DNA from: Diphasiastrum complanatum
Lineage: Eukaryota; Streptophyta; Lycopodiopsida; Lycopodiales; Lycopodiaceae
Assembly: GCA_029204225.1 (NCBI GenBank)
Contig: CM055106.1
Location: forward strand, 22,143,285-22,207,284
Length of the DNA stretch: 64,000 nucleotides
Direction: 5' to 3'
The position numbers and the translations under genes are program-made. Under the pieces are notes generated by a model. It did no database searches, was not told the origin of the DNA, and was given only the letters and a program-made list of their open reading frames with translations. Position 1 is the first letter of the stretch, and each line of letters opens with the position of its first letter. Of this stretch, positions 32,901 to 42,399 are shown in pieces.

Positions 32901-33521
32901 TTATGTCACTCATCCATGGCTAAGTTCTCAAGTGTTGAGCTACTTGGTGCCAATACTTGGAGATTGTCAATTTTTGGTGAATTCATGGTCATTTACTTGT
33001 GTCAAGTAGATCTTGAAGATGGTCTAATGCAAACTACTTGGTTAATGGAGTCATGTGGTGCTAGATTTGCATCATTTATTTACTCACCTACTCATGGATT
33101 TCCAAGGTTTGATGGTTTCTTGTGGCAAGATGAAGATGGAGGATCATTCATGGAGTATCATGGTGGATACAAGGCAACAAAGGACAAAGGAGGAGAAGAC
33201 ATGCAAGCAAAAGTTGATCACTCACATTTATTGTTTGTTTGCTGTATTTTTCCACAGAGTTCAGAGTTGGAAGCATGGTGGAATCATTTCATTTACATTC
33301 TATTTGATTCTTCATGTTCTAGTCACATTTTTACATGTAAAATTGATGTAAGAAATAGTGAAGCATCCCAAGTGGACACTATTCTCTATATCAATTATGG
33401 TTGTTTCTATTTTGAGCATTACATGATCATTGAAAGGAGATCTATTCTTAGGAAGAAGATCATTCTTATGATGGATCAAAGTTCTATTGGCAAAAACTAT
33501 GCTAGGAGCATTGGAAGCTAG
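29901..33521 (+). CDS. C2 gag-protease-integrase polyprotein with RT replaced by unrelated sequence
   Basis: A single 1206-codon frame. Parts in order are the gag core (about residues 30-200, YSLWKVRMESLLEMNDVLD), a basic stretch, a CCHC knuckle (CFYCGIKGHFASEC, about 264), protease (WWIDSGASSHMTFHKEYF, about 324), GAG-pre-integrase (VWHKRMGHLN, about 458), the integrase core (VHSDIHG about 519, RGDNGGEY about 580, NGVSERKNRT about 614) and its C-terminal domain (FVGYSEVSRAYKVY, about 708). The RT start EEEWIQAMDLEYRSLMKN lies at 827-844. From about 845 to the stop there is no similarity to RT, although the frame stays open for some 360 codons. The first Met may be later than 29901, because early residues are leader-like. 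Confidence 0.85.
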   Translation: MLLFKGVLCTLKQVEREDQVIATWQPQLESCWKPMIGLPSNYSLWKVRMESLLEMNDVLDIVVGLEERPATQQDQLRYDKRAKKALHMIKMNVTNELLKEVGKCTSSLEAWNSLKKFYESKSTSRVLTLRRQIFSCLQKNEESPSTFVLRMKALNDELACIDESIKEGELIQVILNGLLDAHANIVQSIAIQKTLPSLMDLQEVLINEEYRLQARGGSTSTLQEDAMFTKGKFKGKTKSKWSKGQDQVDASSSGKKKDRSKLKCFYCGIKGHFASECYKKKRDQGDNQGNLTLDEDGLDVQDANDDAFVMSSCMLANDEDLDPWWIDSGASSHMTFHKEYFTSLLAYGDDKRVIYMANDGECAIKGIGTIPISLSKNSNVHLEDVLFIPSITKNLLSVSQMLSKGLKVEFDGDACLIKRKDVLIGKGKREGKLFKLDACVIANQVGCVAREQISIQEVWHKRMGHLNFKSLEVMARKKVVIGLPSSLSNDKHVCESCALSKSHRLPYTRSTKPFQLVHSDIHGFTTISNSGAKMYVTFIDDFSRFCWIYLLKNKNEVYDVFVKFKNARENQFSTKIKCLRGDNGGEYISNKFKAFCDEHGIKREYTTSRTPQQNGVSERKNRTLCESAKAMRLSANLDKPFWDQALLCANFLCNRWPSAILDGRTPFEMLFKRRPSVNFLRTFGCTCYVNITLDDRTKEDPSSRRGIFVGYSEVSRAYKVYIPSTNKVIVGRDVIFYEGNIPKVSSSMIDGKVDGSNILDVDEKDPTLDGGDDGPSSSQKPRRTSRERQVPSSLTYDQKGKQVVSGNYVASLTSLDDPTSVDQSRKEEEWIQAMDLEYRSLMKNGTSFGRSSCVHGAMQVDGCYLAVKSSNGSGKQSLFNDFDGQVEDQEIDLKALQLVKREVGNLELVKSIKEEVIGKGVMDLFLQHIEDSSKVKGAASKCCSSLLYLFYLMFEQFHVDVCKLSRYGKTSYIGEHCFDVGFVLAFLANFADENKAIGGSLCHSSMAKFSSVELLGANTWRLSIFGEFMVIYLCQVDLEDGLMQTTWLMESCGARFASFIYSPTHGFPRFDGFLWQDEDGGSFMEYHGGYKATKDKGGEDMQAKVDHSHLLFVCCIFPQSSELEAWWNHFIYILFDSSCSSHIFTCKIDVRNSEASQVDTILYINYGCFYFEHYMIIERRSILRKKIILMMDQSSIGKNYARSIGS
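32434..33506 (+). other. Unrelated in-frame sequence occupying the place of reverse transcriptase
   Basis: About 1.07 kb replaces the RT domain between the conserved RT start (ending LMKN) and the RT end (HWKLGKRVLRYIVGT, another frame, from about 33507). It is stop-free in the polyprotein frame through its whole length. The predicted peptide has a charged first third (DLKALQLVKREVGNLELVKS), then hydrophobic Cys-rich stretches (KCCSSLLYLFYLMFEQFHVD, FVLAFLANFADENKA) and a Trp/Gly-rich part. I recognise no domain. It could be captured host cDNA, sequence from a non-autonomous element, or non-coding filler that happens to be open. Confidence 0.7.
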
Positions 33522-34069
33522 GAAAGCGAGTTTTGAGGTACATCGTTGGAACTCGAGATTTTGGCATATTGTATGAGGGATCATCACCTAATCTTTTTGG
33601 ATTTTCAGATTCGGACTATGCTGGAGATGTAATGGATAGGAAATCCATTAGTTCTTATTGTATTTTCATAGGTGATGGAGCTATATCATGGATGTCAAAG
33701 AAACAAGCCACTATCTCATTGTCATCTAGTGAGGCCGAGTACAAAACTCTTACACATTGCACAAAGGAGATGATATGGATCTTCACTTGTTGGATTTTTC
33801 AGAGAGCCCAATCATCTTTTGTGACAATCAACCAGCCCAAAGAATGGCATCCAATCCTATCTTTCATGCTAGGAGCAAGCATATTGAGATACAATATCAT
33901 TTTGTGAGGGAGCGAGTCATTGCAAAGGAGGTGGAGATTCAACATGTGTCTTCAAGGGAATGTGTAGCTGATATCTTCACCAAAGCATTGGGAAAAGACT
34001 TGTTCATGAAGCATAGGACTTCACCTGGAGTATTATCAAAGTCTATGCTAAAACTAGTTGAAGAGGGAG
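33507..34069 (+). pseudogene. C2 RNase H and polypurine tract
   Basis: This lies in a different frame from the polyprotein. It reads RYIVGTRDFGILYEGSSPNL, then FSDSDYAGDVMDRKSIS, TISLSSSEAEYKTLTHCTKE and, after a frameshift near 33800, DNQPAQRMASNPIFHARSKH and DIFTKALGKDLF. This is the copia RNase H that removes the RNA template. It ends with AAGAGGGAGTG, the polypurine primer next to the 3' LTR. Confidence 0.85.
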
Positions 34070-35058
34070 TGTGAAAGATTCAACTAGTTTCATCACATTT
34101 TGCAATATTTTCATATTTGGCATATTGAGGCCAAAACTTGTTTTAGACTTAGAGGTTGACTTTTCAAAGTTCATTAGTCTAAATTTCATTTGAATAGACA
34201 CTTTTTTGAAAGTGTGGAAAAGATAGAATGCGTGTTTGAGTAGATTCAATTTGAATAAGATGGGTACATTGAATCTAGACCCAAAATTGGTAGGGTTAGC
34301 ATTTTGGTGGGAAAGCCAAGTGGCCAAATAGGGTTTGGACCTGCTATAAAAGGATGTAACTCGTGGAGAGAGTCATCTTCTCTCTTCTCTATCTCATTTC
34401 ATGCTTATACATGGTTCTCTTGGGTTCTACTATCCATTGGTGCACTATCTTGGTGATTGCTTGCAATTCTATGTGTAGAATGATCTATATTTGTTATTTT
34501 TGGATCTACACGTGTGAAATACTGTAGCTTGCTAGTTTTGTACGGACAGCAACAGTACATAATCATTTCATTCAAGTTTGATCAGGTTTTATTAGTGTTT
34601 GCATCTCAAATTGTGTGTAGATGCTGATTTTTCTACATTGGTGAAATTGGTAGTGTATTTCTCTTTCTAACCAAAGATCATTCAAGTAGATTGATAGGAC
34701 AAGAGGATGCTCTTGATAGGCTACAAGTGTGGGAGGAACCCATCTCTCTCATTCATTCTTATGGAAGATATCTCTTTGGGTTTCTCATCTTGGTGTTGAT
34801 ATAGTGAAATTTTGTGTAGAATGCTATTTTCTTATGTGTATGGATCCACACGTGTGAATATTGTTGTTGTACTGCTATTGTATGGACAAGAACAGTAAAT
34901 TATCATATCTAAGTGTTTATGACAAGTTCTTATTAAGTTTCCATCGTTTATGTGTAGTAGATACATGATTTCTACATTTGTAATGAACTAGATGTGCTCT
35001 CTAAATTAGCTAAAGATCAAAGGGCAAAATTAGATCTTTGTGTTTTATTTTTTTCACA
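34070..35058 (+). repeat. Chimeric 3' LTR: C2 left part fused to C1 right part
   Basis: Bases 34070 to about 34692 match the C2 LTR up to AAGTAGATTG, about 28 bases short of its end. From about 34693 (ATAGGACAAGAGG) the sequence matches the right half of the C1 LTR (from about 28187) to its TTCACA end. No C1 internal sequence lies between. This is the signature of a deletion or recombination that removed the C1 interior and half its 3' LTR after C2 had inserted. Confidence 0.8.
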
Positions 35059-35185
35059 ATTTACTTGAAAACCTGCTGTAGATAAAGAACCTATAGAAAT
35101 ACACGCAAGTTTGAGACAAGTTTGATATTACACAGAGTCAACCGAATAAGTAAAACAAATGTCAAAACGTCACCACTCACGAGAA
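35059..35185 (+). repeat. Resumed, truncated 3' LTR of copia-D
   Basis: After the ATTTA duplication the sequence CTTGAAAACCTGCTGTAGAT and CAAGTTTGAGACAAG matches copia-D LTR bases from about 25973 onward. The similarity fades after the CCGAATAAGT block near 35150. Confidence 0.75.
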
Positions 35186-35910
35186 ATACCATTGCGAGTT
35201 GAGTGGGTAATATTGCGAGGTTCTCCTTAAGAAATACCGAAAATATTGAAAAAAATGCATCAAATAAAATAAAATCATCTTTTTTTAAAAACACATATTT
35301 TTTCTCACCATTTTTAAAAATCACATATTTTCAAAAGTAAAGTTGGTAAAACTTATATAATTTTTAGTAATTAAAATATTTTTGCTGCTAACAAATTCCA
35401 AAAAAAATTAAAAACTATGCAAAAATTTTGTTAGATCATTCAAACAAGATTGATTCAATTTTAAAATTAGTCTATATTTTGCACTTTCAATGTTTTAGAA
35501 AAACACTAAAAATAAATTTATGTTTAAATGAAGAAGTTTTATTATTTTTTCAAAGAATATTACATTATTTAAACTGCTAATGTTTGATATAAATCAAAAA
35601 AATAATATCATTTACATCATTTGTTAATAAAATTCTAATATAAAATATGTGCAAGACACAATAAAAATTTTAAATATGTAAGAAAGTAATTTACATCAAC
35701 TTTTACTGTAATGCTACTATGACATGACCATATTAATGATTCCTATAAAGAAATTTTTTACTATAGTAATGATAATTTCATAAAACTCACACTTATTCAC
35801 ACAACAATGGATACAAAGCAATTGTTATATTGAATAATATTTGTTTAATACAAATATTCAAAAGGCCTTGAAATGTATCAAATCAAGATATACTAAACAT
35901 CTAACACTTG
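35186..35910. other. AT-rich non-coding stretch
   Basis: Very AT-rich, with runs of A and T and no credible coding frame or recognised element. Confidence 0.55.
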
Positions 35911-35911
35911 G

Positions 35912-36840
35912 TCATCTTTTTTCGGCTGTTTTATCCTCTTGGGGTGCAATAATTTCATCTGAAGGATTTGCCTCTTCGTCTAAAGTATTTTCGTCGGCTA
36001 AACCTCCCAATTCAGCTTCCTCACAATGAATCGAAGGCATGGGCTCCAAAGATTCACTTTGAAACTTATCATTCACAACAAGAGCCCGACATCCAACCTC
36101 TTGATCTTCGGCTACGCAATTTCTTCGGGATTTTACAACACATAATGTCGTAGTACCTACATAAACCGATGCACTTTTATCACTCATATTCACAATAATA
36201 CTTGAAAAATAAATCAATGTCAACAATGTAACGACAATTTTTAATACATGTTCTAGCAAATAGATCTAGTAGCCATTCATCCTGGTTTGGAAATAAGGTA
36301 ATCAGCCTATTTACTAGGCTTTGAGGCTTTTGGTAAGTGTTGACAAGAGCGTGAGACCCCTCAATATGCCTCAACTTGCGTGTCATTGCAGGAAAACTGA
36401 AGACATTGTTGCAGTCTTCATTGCAATGAGCCTTTACACGCTTCTTTTCCAGACCATCAAAGTAACCAATGATAATCATTTCAAATGAACTCAAAAGCCT
36501 CGACCTTGGTGCATAGCTTATATTTGTTTTGTGCCTGCAGAAAATAAATTTATAAGCAAATATATTCCTTTCTTTGAAAAAATATATTTGTAAGCAAAGA
36601 TATTTATTTTGTGTTCCCAAAACATTATCAAGTAAAACTCACCACATCATATTTTCAGCTCCATGGGTTTGCTCTTTTAAAGATGCAGACATTGATGTTG
36701 TCTGTGCAGCACCGTGAAAAACAATGAATCTCCATAAAGGAGTCATCGTCAACACCTTGAAATCTGCAACCATCTTTGCTATCTGTTTGAATGCAATGTT
36801 TTCTCATCATTAATAGAATTTGGCAATTGAAATTCATAAC
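35912..36840 (-). pseudogene. C-terminal part of a beta-class amino-methyltransferase-like gene, spliced and decayed
   Basis: The minus strand reads LWRFIVFHGAAQTTS and NMMW, then an intron of about 106 bases (GTGAGT...TTCTGCAG, near 36643-36538), then SYAPRSRLLSSFEMIIIGYF, CNEDCNNVFSFPAMTRKLRH, NTYQKPQSLVNRLITLFPNQ and EWLLDLFA. A second intron (GTATTA...TATGTAG, about 36250-36155) joins this to TTTLCVVKSRRNCVA and an acidic tail ending at 35912. QKP-x-L-x-x-R followed by a LDLFA-x-T-x-TTT block is the motif order of beta-class N4-cytosine/N6-adenine DNA methyltransferases. The AdoMet loop glycines are substituted (Arg and Cys), so activity is unlikely. The N-terminal half is missing; its right edge abuts a copia fragment. 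Confidence 0.55.
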
Positions 36841-37365
36841 GAAGCAGATTGCTTCAAGCCATAAAGCGCCTTATGGAGTTTACACACATGATTGTGTTTA
36901 CCCTCAATAATATAACCTTCGGGTTGCACCATGTAAATGTCTTCTTCAATAACTCCATTGAGATATGTTGTATGTACATCCATTTGGTGTATTTCCAAAT
37001 CTGTTGCAACAGCAAACAATAATAAAAGCCGAACAAAAGAATGCTTGACTACTGGACTAAAAGTCTCAATGTAATCGAAGTTGTATACCTGAGAAAATCC
37101 TCTGGTGACAAGTCGGGCTTTTCTTCTGTCGATGCTTCCGTCTGCTTTGTACTTGACTTTGAAAATCCATTTGCAATCAACTACGTTTCTGCTAGCAAGT
37201 AATTCAACAATCTGGGTGATAGAGGTTGATCATTTTCATCATGCTGTAGTTGGTGAACTGCAACATCATCATCTTCAGATTCTCCATTGATATGTTATTC
37301 GTCAAAAGTAGATGAGCTTGGAACTTCGATAGGAATAGTCGACCAAAGAACTAGAAAGTTTGATA
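36841..37365 (-). pseudogene. Copia reverse transcriptase fragment
   Basis: The minus strand reads CKWIFKVKYKADGSIDRRKA-type sequence, then FDYIETFSPVVKHSFVRLLL, then ATDLEIHQMDVHTTYLNGVI and CKLHKALYGLKQSAS, ending abruptly at 36841. It contains the RT N-terminal half only; the YVDD part is absent. It is close to the RT of copia-F. Confidence 0.8.
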
Positions 37366-37988
37366 TGTCGGATGCGCATTCGACGACCTAATTACTTAGT
37401 ATAAATCAGTTATTCATACATCTCATTATCAATATTGTGAATTGTGAAGAGTTGAGTGTTATTACACCACACTTCCTATGCTCTTATCAAGCAAATCGTT
37501 TACAACCAGAAAGTATTGTAGTTAGCTCTCTATCAAGCTTTCAAGCTTGAATTCTCTTGAGCATTCTAGCTCATTCTTTTAGAGATTTATTTTAGAGTTG
37601 CTATTGCGCTACTGCTTATCAGCAGAGTCGCTGATTTCGGACTTATTCCCAGTTACTCATATACAGCTTTAGAGTGCACGATTTCTATCCGCTAATGTTT
37701 TGCGCTCATTAGCATCTGATCTTGTTTTTCTGAAACAATACTATTTCCTTGTTGCGTTCAATTTGTGTCAGAATGCATGCATCTTGGTATTGCTTTTGTA
37801 ACTGGTATAAATTGTCTAAGAATTCAATACTTTATGTTTGGCTATGTAATCACCTAGTATCTAGTAAAAGTTAGTTGCTAAAGATTGGACGTGATCCCAT
37901 CACTACTGCTTTGTTCAATTTTGATAGACGTAGTCATGCATTGGAAGTAGGAAGTTTCCGCTATTCAATTACTCACCTATTTTCGACA
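37366..37988 (+). repeat. 5' LTR of copia-E
   Basis: It begins TGTCGGATGCGCATTCGACG and ends CCTATTTTCGACA, directly followed by the primer site. About 623 bp. No matching 3' LTR was found. Confidence 0.7.
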
Positions 37989-38000
37989 TGGTATCAGAGC
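37989..38000 (+). promoter_or_regulatory. Primer-binding site of copia-E
   Basis: TGGTATCAGAGC directly after the LTR; initiator tRNA-Met type. Confidence 0.9.
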
Positions 38001-38189
38001 GTTGATTCTTCTTCAAGGCCTAATACTATATCAGAGCACAAGCTCTTATACTTTATATCTTTCGCGATATCAAATTATTCTTAAGTTCGAATCAATATGT
38101 TTCAGTATCAGAGAATTGATTTCCAATTGTAACGTAGCACTGTATTTTTTTCTTAACGACAATCGAATTATCGACCATCTAAAGTTCCA

Positions 38190-40375
38190 AATGGATTCTC
38201 AAAGTAAAGCCGGTCTTATCGCAGACAAGCTGAATGGATCTAATTATCATTTGTGAAAATTTAAGATGAAGACCTTGCTAATTACATGTATCAAAGTGAA
38301 ACCTGAAGACGACATAGAAGACTGAAAATGGAAATTGAAGGATGATAAAGCTTTCATGCTTACTATCCTCAATATATCAGATACTCAAATTGGCCACATG
38401 GCTGAAGCTAAAACTTTGAAAGAAGTTTGGGACATCTAAGCTCACTATATGATGTGAGAGACATAACTGCTAAGTTACAACTTTGAAGGAAATTCTTCAC
38501 ACTTAAGATGTCGACTAACGATTCTCTTCAGAATCATATTAACCAGTTTAAGGATCTCTTGTAACAAATGGCCGCTGTCGGATCAGTCATAGACGATCAA
38601 GACACAATTATGACATTGCTTTCAAGCCTACCCTCAACATATGAGAACTGGGTGATGATCATCATGACACACTCAGATTTAACTCTTACCAGAGTTATCA
38701 CTATGTTGCTACAAGAAGATAATTGAAGAAGTCAAGACACTTCGTCTACCTGTTCGTCTCATGCTCAACAAGGGCTCAAAACAACAGAAGCAGAAAAGCT
38801 CCAAGCAGTCTGCATCGAATCAAAAATAGACTCGAAGTCAAGAACAATAATCAAATCCACGTTCGTTGAAGAAGAAGAAGTTTTGCAAGTATTGCAAATG
38901 CAATAACCATGAGATCTAGGATTGTCGAATTCTCAAAGCAAAGAATGCAACCAGACAACCTGATCAACAAGCAAATATAGTTATAGCATCCCTTGAAGTC
39001 GAAATGGACGAAGGCGCTTTTATGGTCAAAGACAAATACGTTAATTCGGATGATTCGTGGTTTCTGGATTCTAGAGCTACTCAACATATGACCAATCATC
39101 GTGAGATTTTCCAATCCTATACGCCTTACAACACAAAGAAGTATGGTCATCTTGGTGATGATAACACTCACACTATTGAAGGTGAAGGTACTGTAAGATT
39201 GTGATTTCAGCATGATCAATTCAAACTATTGTCAAAAGTTTTATATGTTTCTAAACTCTCTACAAATCTATTATCAGTAAGTAGAATTACAAATTTAGAT
39301 CATAAGGTGGAGTTTGAGTCTGATCAATGCAAAATTATCTATAGGAGTAATAAGATCCTTGCACTCGGCAAGAGACATGGATACTTATATAGATTGGCAC
39401 ATTGTTATTTTGATTCTAGTCAAGCCTTGAAAACTTCTGTTCTTGTATACAACATTACTATGGCATCGTTGCTTAGGACACTTAGATTATGCATCTGTTT
39501 CGAACATGTCCAGACAATCCCTAGCACTCGATCTCGACTATCCTTCTGGCAAAGTCGATCTCCCTGTTTGTCATAGTTGCATCCTTGGAAAGCAGACTAG
39601 GATTCCTTTTAGATCAAGTCATAGGCAACACAAGGTCTGTTAGATGCTGTTCATACAGATATATGTGGACGTATGCAAACTCCTTCATTGCTAGATGCAA
39701 AGTACTTCATTACCTTTATTGACGAATTCTCCAAAGGAACAGTTGTTTACTTCATTAAAAAGAAATCAAAAGCTTTCATCAAGTTCAGACAATTCAAAGA
39801 GCATGCTAAAAATCAAACTGGCAAACGAATCAAAGCATTGAGGTCAGATAAGGGGGGATAATACATCTCCACCGAATTCAAGGAGTACTGCCTTAACAAT
39901 GGCATTGAGCAACAATACACTACCTCCTATTCACCTCAGTCAAATGGTCTTGCTGAGAGAAGGTACATAACCTTAGTCGAATCGGCAAAGTGCATGTTAT
40001 CACATGCGACACTTCCAAAGTTCTTATGGGCTGAAGCTGTTTCAGCAACAACCTATATTCAGAATAGATGTCCTACTAAAGATCTCTCAGACAAAACACC
40101 ATTCGAAGTTTGGATAGGTACCAAACCTTCTCTATCAAACTTACGAGTTTTTGGATGTACTGCTTATGCAAAGATTCCTCACAATCTTAGAAAGAAGCTC
40201 GACTTCCAGAGTATCAAATGTATTTTCATCAGCTACACTACTTCAGATCAAGCTTACAAGTTGTTCGATCCCATCGAGTCGAATATATTCACTAGCCGGG
40301 ATGTCATCTTCATCGAAGATCAGTTGATCGACCTCAAAGGAAAAGGCAGTGCCCATGTAGCCGACTTGTCTGTCT
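38190..40375 (+). pseudogene. Copia-E gag, protease and integrase, decayed
   Basis: Gag (KLNGSNYHL, SDTQIGHMAEAKTLKEVW) has several stops between 38255 and 38840. A CCHC knuckle lies near 38882 (CKYCKCNNHEI). Protease reads SWFLDSRATQHMTNHREIF (near 39054; Arg replaces Gly in the DSG site, an inactivating change). The GAG-pre-integrase HRCLGHLDYASVSNMSRQS and the integrase core follow, in frames near 39460-39990, with SPQSNGLAERRY at the Glu. The C-terminal domain (LRVFGCTAYAKIPHNLRKKL, GYTTSDQAYKLFDP-type, ending about 40375) is well kept. RT and RNase H are absent because copia-F follows directly. Confidence 0.82.
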
Positions 40376-42399
40376 GCAGATTCGAACGTGAACTGTCACT
40401 CTTTAGAAATGAACGTAAACTGTCATGCAAAAATCTCAAAAATGCTGACACTATGAGTCGTTTCTAAGTAGTTATGCAGACTGTGTAAAAACACGAAGAA
40501 AACTGCAGGTTTGGATAAAAGTTGGACAAAGATTAAAATGTCGATTTGTCGATTAGTCGATTAATAGGAGAATAATCCGACACTCCCTCTTAATCTGAAT
40601 CCATGAATGCCTTGACCTTCAAACTTAGTTCTGCACAAAACTTTCTTTGCGCATCCAAGCTTAATGCTTTGGTAAAAATATCTGCTTCATATCTTGCGTT
40701 CGACCGTACTGCAATCTGACCTCATTGTTGAGAACTTTGCTTCTGACATAGTGATACTTGAGTTCAATGTGCTTACTCCTAGAATGAAATCTTGGGTTGG
40801 TTGACAAGGCAATGGCACTTTGATTATCACAAAATAGTAATGTCGGAACATATTAATTCAGACTGATATCTGAAAGTAAGTTTATCAACAAAATTGCTTC
40901 CTTTGAGCTTGTGAGACTCCGATATACTATGATTCTATAGAAGACAGAGCTGTCAAAGATTGCTTGTGACTGTTCCAGGAAATAGGACCATTGTTGAGGA
41001 TGAATGTAAATCCATAAGTAGATTTACGAGTATCTATATCTCCTGCCCAACTTGCATCTGTGTAACCACTAAGTAGATTGAGTTTGTCGTTGTCGACTGT
41101 TCCATGACAAATGCAAAAGTCCATAGTAGCTCGAAGATAGCTCATGACTCTGAAAAGAGCCTTCCAATGTGTCATACCAGGGTTAGTCAGAGCAATGGGT
41201 CATCCATGTATAAAGTGATAATGATAAAAGACTGTTGCACTGTCTTGAAGTAAACATTCGAATCTGAAGAGCTTGGTGTGTAGCCGTGATCAATAAGAAA
41301 AGTATTGATTCTTTGAAACCATCTCGGGCAGATTGCTTCAAGCCACAAAGTGCCTTATGGAGTTTACACACATAATTGTGTTTACCTTCGATAATATAAC
41401 CTTCTGGTTGCACCATGTAAATATCTTTTTTGATAACTCCATTGAGATATGATGTCTGTACATCCATTTGATGTATTTCCAAATTTGTTGCAGCTGCAAA
41501 CGATAATAAAAGTCGAATAGAAGAATGCTTGACTACTTGACTGAAGGTCTCAATGTAATCGACATTGTATACTTGAGAAAAATCTTTGGCGACGTCTTTT
41601 CTTCTGTCGATATTTTCGTCTACTTTGTACTTGACTTTGAAAATCCATTTGCAGTCAACTACGTTTCTGCTAGCAGGTAATTCAACAATCGTCCATGTCT
41701 GGTTCTTGATAAGAGATGAATACTCTTTATCCATAGCTTTTTTTCCAAAAATCGAAATCGGGTTGACTGAGTGCCTCTTCGACAATCGTCGGCTTAAACT
41801 GGTTAATATGATTCTGAAGAGAATCATTACTCGACATCTTGAGTGTGAAGAATTTTCTTCAAAGATGTAACTTGGTAGTTACATCTCTCACATCATATTG
41901 TGAGCTTAGGATGTCCCAAACTTCTTTCGAAGTTTTGGCTTCAGCTACGTGGCCAATCTGAGTATCTGATATATTGAAAATAATAAGCGCGAAAGCTTTA
42001 CCATCCGTCGATTTCCACTTTGAGTCGTCGTCTGTGTCGTCTTCAGGCTTCAGTTTGATACCTGTAACAACATCCCACAACTCGTTGGCGACTAGCAAGG
42101 TCTTCATCTTAAATTTCCATAAATGATAATTGGATCCATTTAGCTTGTCTGCGATAAGATCGAGTTTATTTTGAGAATTCATCTGGAACTTTAGACTGTC
42201 GATAATTCGATTGTCATTAAGAGAAATGTCACTTTGTAGAAATGAACATAAACTGTCATGCAAAAATCCCGAAAATGCCAACACTGTGAGCCGTTTCTGA
42301 GTAGTTATGCAGACCGTATAAAAACACGAAGAAACCTGCAGGTCTGGATAAAAGTTGGACGAAGATTAAAATGTCGATTAGTAGGAGAATAATCCAACA
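40376..42399 (-). mobile_element. Copia-F, internally deleted copia element inside or beside copia-E
   Basis: On the minus strand it begins TGTTGGATTATTCTCC at 42399 and its 3' LTR begins TGTCGGATTATTCTCC near 40581, after the polypurine tract AAGAGGGAG. The LTR-like direct repeats are only about 180-200 bp (42225-42399 and 40390-40581). The 5' repeat runs into gag with no primer site. It is related to copia-E in gag, but its LTR sequence differs. Confidence 0.75.
40600..42284 (-). pseudogene. Copia-F gag fused to RT and RNase H
   Basis: Gag is open from 42284 to 41859 (LKFQMNSQNKLDLIADKLNG, TLLVANELWDVVTGIK, SDTQIGHVAEAKTSKEVWDI). Protease and integrase are absent. The frame resumes with RT at 41760-41183 (SSLIKNQTWTIVELPASRNV, CKWIFKVKYKVDENIDRRKD, LEIHQMDVQTSYLNGVIKKD). 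A YMDD box is reached in another frame near 41203, where the sequence jumps to the RT end (THWKALFRVMSYLRATMD) and RNase H (YTDASWAGDIDTRKSTYGF, 41175-40927). About 60-80 residues after YMDD are lost. Stops and frame changes are frequent. Confidence 0.8.

Larger units (their letters stand above)
27917..35058 (+). mobile_element. Nested copia composite (outer element C1 containing C2), inserted in copia-D
   Basis: The composite is bounded by a clear 5-bp duplication ATTTA (27912-27916 and 35059-35063) and by ends TGTGAAAA and TTTTTTCACA. From the left it holds the outer 5' LTR, its primer site and 150 bases of leader, then a second element of a related subfamily with its own LTR, primer site and gag-pol, and finally a chimeric 3' LTR. 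The flanks join perfectly to reconstruct the copia-D LTR context. Confidence 0.88.

Noticed and set aside
33312-33587. 91-codon minus-strand frame at the end of the C2 gag-pol
   Set aside because: Antisense shadow over the replacement segment and RNase H start.
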